Below the pieces are notes generated by a model. That model worked only from the letters and a program-made list of their open reading frames with translations. It did no database searches and was not told where the DNA came from. From Lampris incognitus (Eukaryota > Chordata > Actinopteri > Lampriformes > Lampridae), in NCBI RefSeq assembly GCF_029633865.1, contig NC_079216.1:60713232-60777231 (forward strand): a DNA stretch of 64,000 nt. The letters run 5' to 3'. A program made the position numbers and the translations under genes. Positions 46,049-56,400 of this stretch are shown here, piece after piece (within the stretch, counting starts at the first letter, position 1; each line of letters opens with the position of its first letter).

Positions 46049-46786
46049 CTCATATCGTTGTCCTGTTGCAATTCCTACATATCCCATAATCCATTGCGGC
46101 AGTTGGCTCCGCTGTCCCAACAATGTCCCTTACCTTTTAATGCAGCCGGGAACGTACGAGTGGAATAATACCCCGGCTTTTACGATTCGTTGCACGGCGT
46201 GACAACATTTAAACGGAGCAAAAGATGGAGCAACGACCGAAATCCGTGTCTTAGGTCGGCCATTGCCGAACGAGTTACGTTACACAACGAGCTCGTTACG
46301 CAAGCTGTTTAGTAACAATCCCACGTGCGGGGGGGTTTTTAAACCGGGCACCGTCGCAGACGCGCACGTTCCATCTTCCGCGCGCAGGTTGGCCAGGTGA
46401 GTTCTGCACGTTTGCGTGGGCGCGTTGCCTCTGCAAATACACGTGTGACTCAACACAACATACAAGCATGAGAGTTTTAGCCCAATGGTCACTTAACGCG
46501 ACTTTTACTTTGCTTTGGAGCTAAAACCTTTTGTTTTTTTAAGTGCATGTGACGTAATCAAACCTACCACTGTAGCTGCACGTCTGCCCGGCGCGGGTTC
46601 TGCGTATTGCGTGAGATTTGCGGCGAGCTGCTACACATTATGACGTGCGTTTCACAGCTTTGCACGACGCGAAAGTGTGCCTGGTCATTTCTGACTCGGC
46701 TGTTCTCCCAGTGCAAATATATCCCGTCTGTTCGTTTCTTGCAGCTTTGCTTTGTTTTGCAAGAGCGGGTCAGCGGTTAGAGCACA
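46049..46786 (+). other. NEIL1 upstream region and 5' UTR
   Basis: A CpG-containing stretch between the MITE and the NEIL1 ATG. No TATA box or ORF is convincing. The promoter of NEIL1 should lie here, by position only. Confidence 0.4.
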
Positions 46787-49700
46787 ATGCCGGAGGGACC
46801 GGAGCTCCACCTGGCCAGCCTGTTCGTCAACAGGGTGTGTAGCGGAGTGGTGTTCACGGGACCGGTCCGAAAGTCCGAGGTCAGCAAGAGCCCCGACGTG
46901 CCCTTCACCTGTGACGCATACCGCGTCACGGCCTCGTCCAGGGGGAAGGAAGTGAAGCTCACGCTGACGCCCGTCAAGACTGACGGCAGCACGCCGGGAG
47001 TCGAGGCGAGGCCGGCGGACCGGCCCATGGACATTGTGTTCCGCTTTGGCATGTCGGGCTACTTCCGGTTCACCGCCGAGGACGAGCTTCCCAAGCACGC
47101 GCACCTGCGTTTCCGTTCCAGCGAGAAGCCCTGCCGAGTGCTGAGTTTCGTGGACGCGCGCAGGTTCGGCAGCTGGGTACCGAATGGCACCTGGCAGACC
47201 GACCGAGGGCCCTGCATCATGTTTGAGTACAAGAGCTTCAGGTTGTTATTTTTTTTAACTCTTAAGTATTTGATTAAAAATGTTTACTTGTGGGACTATT
47301 GTACTACGCAGAGCTGCACATGGACACATGTACACATTGTTAATTTGCACACCCATGTAGCAAGTTATGTCATACCCATCCCAGATAGCATCCGGATGTG
47401 GGCCACTTCAGGCAGTGATGCGGCACTGGTGGCCTTCTTCTGGCCCTGGCAAAATGGACGTGAGCCTGAAGTGGCCCACATGTATAATAGCAAATATGGC
47501 CCAACTATGCCAAATCAAATGTGGGCCTTTTTTTGGCGAAGATGCGTTGCTCTCGGCAACATGTAATTGGATGTGACCCCGAAGTGGCCCGTGTGGTAAA
47601 TGGTGAATATGGCCCAAATATCACAAAACAAATATGGGCCACCTTTGGCAAATATGTGGCACATGAGGCATTGCTATGGCTTGGTTCTGGCCCAGATCTG
47701 GCAGACAGGACCGGACCACCTAAGTGCCATCATTCCACACAGTATGTGGGCCGGATGAAAGAAAGATGAGTCGGGTGTGGGTCGGGTCCAGGACACAGCA
47801 GTTTTGCTGTCTGGGAATTTGCACACCCATGTAGTAAATTATGTCATACCCATCCATTCACAGTTTATTAAGGAGGGCTGTACATATTTGCACGCTTTCC
47901 TTATGACACATCGTATAGTTGTTTTTTTACTTACTTTTTGCTTCATATAATCTCTACATTTTGCGATACATTATTTGCATTAAGATTTTATTCTTTTCAG
48001 TTTTGGGAGTTTTTCCCACTCGGCATTTCACTGCACTTACCATATGTGACAAATAAAAACCCCGAATCTTTACATTTGCAGAGAGAACGTCTTGTCACAC
48101 CTGTCAGACCGTGCCTTTGATAGGCCCATTTGTGAAGTTCTACTGAATCAGAAATACTTCAACGGTATCGGGAACTACTTGAGAGCCGAAATTCTTTTCA
48201 GGTGATTTTGTTCAACTTACTGCACCACCAAACTGCCATTTTCCGTATTTGGCATTGTCATGACCCAAACAAAAGGACACTTCCTGGTATGACTGAAACC
48301 ATTTATTCAGAAGTGGAATAAATGGCTCTTTCGCCTCAACCCTGACTTGCGAACATCCTGTGGGAAGCAGATGAATCAGGAGGCCTTTCTTGAGAAAGAA
48401 CAAACCTTTAATTGAGTCTTTCACCACACCACAGATTGAACATCCCACCCTTTGTGCAGGCAAGGACCGTGTTGGAAGGCCTCGAGTCAGAAGATCCGTT
48501 TGTAAAAGGGGAGCCTATGAAAGAGGAGTCTGCAGACACAAAGGTGAAAGTACAAAGCAGGTTCTCTGATCGTCACAATACTCCGGACATTGATCCTGTT
48601 GATTTTTTTTTTTTAACACCAACACACTGTTCTGCCCCATAAGACCTCTCACAGGAACTCAAAGAAAAAACTGGAAGTGGAGACTGCTGACCTGCTAAGA
48701 TTGTGTCATACTGTTCCTCTGGAGGTAGTGAACTTAGGTAGGCCACAGTGTCTACTCGTTGTTACTACACTTTGTTTTTTGGACATGGAGGAATATGCTA
48801 AATGGGTTGCTTCTGCAGAATTTATAGCTGATTCAGTCTGACCCCAAGATATGTTTCACTGTGATGCAGAACTAGTTTCTCCTTAAATTGATGATTTTGA
48901 CTTTTTTTTGTGTTCTTTTAAAACTTTTAAGGTGGGAAGGGCTATGATCCAGAGAAATCCGACTACTCCGACTTTCAGGCGTGGCTTCGATGTTATTATG
49001 TGGATGGGATGAAATCTATCCGGGACCACAACGGGAGAACTATGTGGTTCAAAGTAAGTTGTGGGCATGACATAATGTGTTCTCTGTCGGGGGGAATTTC
49101 AGGTATCGTGGAAAAACTGAAAAAAATCTGTCTTAATTTCAGGGGGATCCTGGCCCCATGGCACCAAAAGGTATGGAATATGTTGACTGAATTGAAAATG
49201 AGTATCAGTTTACATGTAAAGTAGTGGGGGGGGGCAGTCTCGTCATTATCCAGATCAGATTTCTTGCATCCCATTAACCTCCATAGATTCCAAATCACCC
49301 AAGGCCAAGAAGAGGATAAAGAAAGAGGATGACCACGATTACGTCGGGAAGAAAAAGGTACAAATCAGCACTCGTTTCCATTCGACTAAAGCGTTGGAAC
49401 ACTACAGACAGTAACCGCCAGTTTGAACTTTTTAGGTGCCCAGACGTCGCTCTAAAAGCACCACAAAGGAAAATGCTGTCAAATCACAGATGGGGACAAA
49501 CAAGGAAAAAGTTGAGCCTCTGAGGGGAACGAGATCTAAGAGACGGATGTCTGCACCAAAGAAGCAGGAAGACGATGTGCATGAAAATAAACATCGCACA
49601 CCACGCAAGAGAAAATGCAACAGTGCCGAGAAGGCCGATGGAACGAGGTCGACAGCAGGTCACTCCCACTTAGAAATGAAACAGCAACTAAAACATGCAG

Positions 49701-49887
49701 AATTATTCCCCCCCCCCAAAATCTAACAAATTCTGACGCTCTGTGTGTAGAATATTATATATTTTAGAAAATCTGATGTGATTTAGAAGTAGATCTTTGA
49801 TTTACTGACCCCCCCCCCCTTCATTTGCTTTCCCTTGCAGGCCCACAGAGGCGCAGTGCAAGACTGACCAGACACAACAACAAATAA
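46787..49887 (+). CDS. neil1: NEIL1, endonuclease VIII-like DNA glycosylase (9 exons)
   Basis: NEIL1 is a nuclear bifunctional glycosylase/AP lyase that removes oxidised pyrimidines and ring-opened purines in base excision repair. Coding exons are 46787-47241, 48082-48201, 48435-48560, 48655-48737, 48932-49053, 49143-49170, 49287-49357, 49436-49658 and 49841-49887, 424 aa (human 390). The start MPEGPELHLAS gives the catalytic Pro2 and Glu3. Lys54 sits in SRGKEVKL. The H2TH domain includes FDRPICEVLLNQKYFNGIGN (exon 2). The zincless finger ends in IRDHNGRTMWFKGDPGP, whose Arg matches human Arg277. The lesion loop has LGGKGY (Lys264 here, Lys242 in human). The C-terminus is basic and disordered (PRRRSKSTTK, KRRMSAPKK). 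An AATAAA is at 49958-49963. Convergent with MAN2C1. Confidence 0.95.
47342..47855. mobile_element. MITE-like unit flanked by 40-bp direct repeats, NEIL1 intron 1
   Basis: A core of about 430 bp runs from CCAGATAGCA (47,381) to TGCTGTCTGG (47,814), a short inverted end pair. Inside are repeated GTGGGCCACTT / AAGTGGCCCAC blocks in both orientations. A 40-bp segment starting AATTTGCACACCCATGTAG occurs on both sides (47342-47381 and 47816-47855) with two mismatches. Confidence 0.6.
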
Positions 49888-50081
49888 ACAGACTTTTCTC
49901 CGCTGGGACAGATCACATGAAACCATTTTAACTTTTTTTTACTAAGAGATTTTTTTTAATAAAAAGATTTTGCAAAACAACTGTAAATTGAGCGTACTTG
50001 TTGACACAAGCCTTGTATTAACTTTTTTTTTAGATTTAAAAAAAAAATTTTGTAGCTTAATTAGAGAAAGCTAATGTCGCA

Positions 50082-50295
50082 GCAGGAGAGATGTTGGGAA
50101 TATTGGGAGAAGGATGCTGAAGATGGAGCTCCCAGGCAAGAGGAAGGCCAAAGAGGAAGTTTATGGACGTGATGAGGGAGGATGTGTAGGTGGCTGGCAT
50201 GGCAGAGGAAGATGCAGAGGACAGGAAGAGATGGAAACAGATGATCCACTGTGGCATCCCTTGACGGGGGCAGCCGAAAGTAGTAGTAGTAGTAG
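50082..50295 (+). mobile_element. 5'-truncated RTE-like LINE tail
   Basis: It encodes RMLKMELPGKRKAKEE and the MADDPLWHP-type end of an RTE/BovB-like protein, followed by a (TAG)n tail. Probable target duplications AGAGAAAGCTAATGTCG (left, about 50,065-50,081) and AGAGAAATAGCTAATGTCG (right, about 50,295-50,312) bound it. It sits between the convergent NEIL1 and MAN2C1 poly(A) signals. Confidence 0.65.
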
Positions 50296-50485
50296 AGAAA
50301 TAGCTAATGTCGGTAGTTTATTCGAGGGGGAGGAAAAAAAAAAGATTTGGAACTTGACTGGTGGAATGACTGATTTTAGCTGTACATTTTTCACCTGTGT
50401 GGTATTCAACTTAATTCCCCTCCTGATTTTTTTTTATACATTATATTTTTCTTTCGACGGCAGGCTTAATGAACTGTAACACTGG

Positions 50486-53400
50486 TTACAGGAAAAGGAG
50501 GAGTGACACAATTTGAAAGGGACTGAAGTTCAGAGTAATCCCAGCTGAGGTAACTGCTGCTGGCCGCAGTGAGTCTGGTCGTTCCAGTAGATCACAGCTA
50601 GAAGGAAAGGGTACATAGTTTTATCAGTACATTTCTGTGGCAAAGATGTCAATCTACTATTACGGGCTACTTACTGCCATGCTTCTCGAAGAGGAAGGGT
50701 GGTGTAGAGGGTTGTGGTCACGCTGCTCCCATATGACTCATAGAGGCGGACGACGAGTGCGTTTTTTTCCTCAGACTGTGAATGGCAATGAAGTCATAAG
50801 TGCAAAGAGTCTTGTGCGTGCTAGGCTGCGCGGACAAAAGTCAAGAAGGTTCAAACTTAGAACAGCGAGTATACCCGTTTAATTGTCTCAAGGATGACAG
50901 CAGGGGAGCCGACAGAAAAGGCACTCCACGGCATAGTGTCGGCGCAGCACTGGGTTGATCTCAAAGGGAAGTTAAGGTTGTATGCATGCTGGATGACAGA
51001 TGCATCCTGAAAGGAGCCTGCGTTTACAGCACACACAAGTATTACATGATGCATGCCCCTTTCACAATTAATGAAGTGACTGCATTTCAAGAGCCCTTTT
51101 CAGCCTGAGGACACAAAGCGCTATACAGTGACATGATGATGTCACATTACTGTACGGGTTGCCCCAGTGGGGAATCAAACCCCTAACTTTTTGGTAGTAT
51201 CAGTACCAAGCACAAGGTATATGCTGCCATCTACTGACATATATGCCTATGCTAATCACATGCAAAGATCCACAAATGCCATTTCAATTATTTACAATAG
51301 AAAAAAAAATGTTGATCAATAGATAGATACCAACCCGTGTGTGGCATGATTGCATAGGTGAAATGATGAGTCCCCATATCTGCATTGGCATCTGGAGCCT
51401 TAGGTGCTCTGAGACTGAGGAGACAGGGACAACTACTGTTATCTAACGAGATGTGTGAGCATGAAGTGTTGTTACTTTGAATTGTTATTTGCTGTAGTAT
51501 TGTATACAAACAGAGAACTCACAGCGATAACGTCATTGTGTTCTTGTAAACTGAGTGACCGTATTTGCAGTCGTTCAAAAGAGCAACTCCAAAGCCGTGC
51601 TCAGACAAGTCTGCCCATTTGTGACCCCAAACCTAAACATCAAAAGATATAACATCCATCCATCCATTATCCAAACCGCTTGGACATCAATATATTTTCT
51701 CATGTGCTGACAGTATGCTTGATGCTGTCATTGCTCATCAATATGTATGCTCAAAGTATCCATCCATCCATTTTCCAAGCCGCTTACCCTAATTAGGATT
51801 GCGGGATGCTGGAGCCTATCCCAGCAGTCACTGGGCGGAAGGCAGGGAAACACCCAGGACAGGCCGCCAGTCCATCGCAGGGCAAACACATTCACACCTA
51901 GGGGCAATTTAGTAAGTCCGATTCACCTGAATTTAGCAAGTCCAATTTAGTAAGTCCGATTCACTTACAATTTAGTAAGTCTGATTCACCTGAATTTAAT
52001 AAGTCCAATTTAGTAAGTCCGATTCACTTACAATTTAGTAAGTCTGATTCACCTACATGTCTTTGGACTGCGGGAGGAAACCAGAGCACCCGGAGGAAAT
52101 CCACGCAGACACGGGGAGAACATGCAAACTCCACACAGAGGACGACCTGGGATTACCCCCAAGGTTGGACAACCCCGGGGTTCGAACCCAGGACCTTCTC
52201 GCTGTGAGGCGACAGCGCTAACCACTGCACCACTGTGCTGCCCAGTTCAAAGTATGACACGGCCAAACATAAAAAAAAGCATTGCGACTCGGCATTGAGC
52301 ATATCTTGATATTACAGTCAGCATTAGCTAACCATAATGAAATCAACAAATTTGATTACAAAGTGCCATGCCTCAAATTTGGCCCAGTCCCAGGAGGTGT
52401 TCCTGTGTGTGGGTCTCTGAACGTGGCCAAACTGGATCTCATAGGTGGCGTTGGGGCTGCGTACTTGCACTGGGAATTCGACCTTGAGGAACTTGTGTGA
52501 CTCTGCCCAATTCACCTGGAAATGACAAATTTGCAATGCATTTAAAAAAAAATGTTACGATAAAACTGTTAAAAAGCACTTGACAGCTAAATTCAACTTG
52601 ACAGCATTTCCTGTTATATCGGGATTCTAGTGGGCTTTGTAAATACACAGTATGACAAGAGAAGACGACCACAATATGGAGTACCTGTGTGTTGAACTTG
52701 ATGTAAGGGCAAAGGGCATCTAAAACAATCTCTTGTGTGATAGTGCTTCTGTCACTGATCCTCAGTGTGAAGCTGATGCTGCCCCGGAGGCCACCTGAGG
52801 ACACCACCTGAGCAGGTTGTACCACCTCCAACACCGGCTTCCTACGGAGTCAATACTACAGCTGAGTTTATGATACCAATATACTAACTAGTGGAAAAAA
52901 AGAGACTTTTTGACTCCAGAAGATGAAGTAATAATAACCAACACCTTGTCTGAAGATGGTAGTCCATAACATCCCAAGCATCCCAGTACAGAGGGATGTC
53001 ATCAAACATGACAAACTGGTTTCCACAGCAGTCATCTGAAATGGCTTCTCTGAAACCACCAGAGTTGAGAAAGGCGTTAAGTTTGCACTGATATTGCTGG
53101 CGTGCATATTGCACAGGTGTTTATTTATCCAGAGCTTACCTGCTCGCACTGACCAGATACAGTGATGCCAAGCTCCCATCCTTGTTCACAATAGTTCGCA
53201 AAATACCATTCTCCATGAGGACAGTCCCATCAGCCTGTAATGTTACAGAGGGCTGCGGTCAGCCTACTTAAATATTATCAGGGCAGCTTCTATAAAATCC
53301 CCTCTTACATAAAGTACATTGTACCTGAACAGTGACGGAGACTGGAGCTACGGGTTGCGTGACTTTGACAGCAGCCAATCCACAACTTGGAACTCTTACC

Positions 53401-56400
53401 AGAGCTGCAACACCCCAGAATAAGAGCATCAGACACTGGAGATATATAAACCATTATGCAACAACTTAAAACTATTGTAAATGTCCAATTTACCTAGACC
53501 CGATTGACCGGCACCATCTTGGAGCTCGATGACTTCATTGCGCTCCCACGGCAGCGAGTTAAAGACAGCGGCAGAGACAACTTCTTGCTCTTTTGACCCC
53601 AGAGCTCTAAGCGCATCACGCAGCAGCCGGCCACCAATACTACGGATATCTTCAGACACAATTTGACACAGGGATTTTGGTTGATAAACAATAACTATGC
53701 CTTCTATTTGAATTCAAATAATGGACTGTATTGTGTTCCATATCTTCTTTCCTAACATACCTTTATAATACCCGAGTGCATCCTCCACAACCATCTCTAT
53801 ACAGCTACCAGGAATGACATCGTGGAACTGGTTTAGAAGAAGCAGCCTGTGAAGGAAAACAAAAAAGTCCCCTTTTCCAACGTCAATCCAATTTAACGAT
53901 TGTCTTTCACATACAACCGTGTGTTAATACCTCCAAAGCTCCCGTATCTGATCCGAGGGGTACCGAAAGGCTTTGTCCCGCCATAGCGCCAAGCTGCTGA
54001 CTACCTCAATGTCATGGAGGAGCGCCTCACATTGACGGTTACCACGCTTTATCTGCAATTACCAGACATGGCATGAACTTGGGCCAAACTACATTTCAGC
54101 AAAATTGTATACAGTGGCTTTCAATCATTTTAACATTTATTAAGTTTGTCATATTTTTTTTTATTGCAATCATTGAGTTAAGAGATTGGTGCTGCAGGAA
54201 TGAGGATGTTAAGTAGAAGTTACCATGGATAGTCAATGCCTACCTCTGCCTGTGTGGTATAGGTACCATTGTGTAACTCTAGGAAGAGCTCCCCAGTCCA
54301 CGTGCACAGCAGGGCTGACTCCGCACGCAGCTGTGAGAACAGCTTGTCGGGACTGGACATCTGGACCCTATGGGGAACGAGTACAAAAGAAGGGACGTGA
54401 CTAATGAATTGTCTCTGGTCCCCTTTTCTTTCATTGAAACTAAATTATGGCTAATAACTGGTATGCTTAAACGAACAATGGCATGCGTAAACATCAGCCA
54501 TATCCAGGCATGTGAGAGGATGTGCAAAGTAGGGGGGGGTTCACTCTGCGGTGAGCCGGCGTGGAAGAATGAGTCAAGAAGCAGAGATTTCTGTTTGATC
54601 ACAACTCCCATTCCCCACACGCCACAAAACCGCAGGAGTGCTGTTTTATTCACGCCAGCCAGAACGGACGGGAACTGACAACAACGTAACGCCCCCCCCT
54701 CCTCCCCCCTCCCTATGTCCCAAGTGGCGACATCAGTCCCAGTCCTACAGTCAGTTAGTCAGTAAACAGTCTCCTTACTTAGTCTGAGTCGAACCCCCAA
54801 AACAACAACACAAGAACAGCCACCACATGAACACCACATCATTAAAACACAATTTTAAATCTGAACTGTAACAGGCCATTTATTTATTTGTGTGTTTATT
54901 TTGAGTCAGTTCACCTTTTGGCCGGTAGGTGGCAGTTTCTCATGGTTGGAAGTGCATTTATACGAGTGGGTTAATGAGGTCAGGTGTGGATGCTAGGGGG
55001 CGCACAGTTTTTTGAACGCATCTGAGGCGTCGAGGATAGAGTAGCAGTATAAAGTTACCACAGGCTCCCTAACCGTGCAAAAGAAGTTTGATGTAATAAA
55101 CGAAGAAGCAAATCAACGGTAACGTCTGGACGTCGTTTGTGTGTGCAACAGCTGATGCCGGCGCGCGTCAATCACGTTCACTGGCACGCGCCAGTGACTT
55201 ATTGCAACGCCACTTACACTAACATTAACAGTGGTAGAGACCAGTTCCCGTCGATGCAGAGAACGGTCAACTGAGCATGCGCAAGTACTCGTTGCCTCCG
55301 TTGTTTGGGTAGGTTAAGGCTAGGGTTAGGGCGGGGTTAGGGTTAAAGTTAGCTAATCAGACGCAGAGTAGGGGCGGGTCTTCCTAGAATCCTAGCGCCT
55401 GGGTGCTACGCGGGGCGTGTGGAGGCGTGGTAGAGGCATTTCGCGCATGCTCAGTTGACCGTTCTCTACATCGATGGGAACTAGCCTCTACCCCAGTGTT
55501 TCTCAACCCAGTCCTCAAGGAACCCCCTATCCTGCAGATTTTCATTGTAACCCTGCTTGTACTCACTCGACCAATCATCTCGCAGCACTTAATTATGCAA
55601 GGTGTGCAACATCTGACAAAATCCATTGCTAATTGGTTGAATAACTACAAACAGGTACCTATTCAGGGTTGCAAAGAAAATCTGCAGGATAGGGGGTCCT
55701 TGAGGACTGGGTTGAGAAACACTGCTCTACCCATTAACAGTCCCATCAGCCACTGTGCTGACGTCACTGTTTTGTTTGTAAGGCGCGTGTAGCAGATTTG
55801 GAACGGAGTGTTTATTCAGTTTATTATTTAAAATGTACATTCCACGCAGCCCTAGCCCATTGTTTAAAATAAAGGTACGTTTTATTTGTATTTTGCATTT
55901 GTACGTTAGGAAAAGTTAGGCATACTGTTCGGTCTAAGATGTTACACAGCCACCTGCCACTGGGGGTGTGGGGTGGGGGGGGTATCCACCACTAGGGAGA
56001 GCTGCAGCCCTTCCCGCACTAATGGTTATATCCTCTTGGGTTTTCCAAACATGAGCATGATAGTATGTTTGCTTTAGAGCCTGTCATGAGAAATCCCACA
56101 ATGAAGGAAAAGCAAATAATTCAATTTTGGGAGGTCCTTCCTGAATAGCTTCACGTCTCTGTTTGGGCAAGGTCAGTGTTGCCGATGGTTGCTATGTCAG
56201 GCTGTGGGGCGGCAACTCACTTGGGAAGGCCATCTGTGTCCTGGACCCTCTTGAGTCTGTCTAGCATCAGCTGTGTGGGACCACCACCTCCATCACCAAA
56301 ACCAAACAAAGCTGCACTGTGATTGGCTCTGCCTTTGTCCTTGTTGTTCCTCACCGTGTTAACCAACTGGGGACAGAGGAAAAAGACAGACCACTGTGAA

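Noticed and set aside
47242-47566. Extension of NEIL1 exon 1 open frame into intron 1
   Set aside because: The AG|GTTGTT donor at 47241 joins in phase to exon 2, which carries the conserved ENVLSHLSDRAFDRPI; the extension is MITE sequence.
54867-55223. Possible solo LTR (TGTAACAGG...ACTTACA with internal AATAAA) in MAN2C1 intron 12
   Set aside because: No matching target duplication and no second copy in the window; left unannotated.
55318-55352. Interstitial telomere repeat (GGGTTAGGGTTA-like)
   Set aside because: Only two or three imperfect units within a MITE; too short for a telomere relic.
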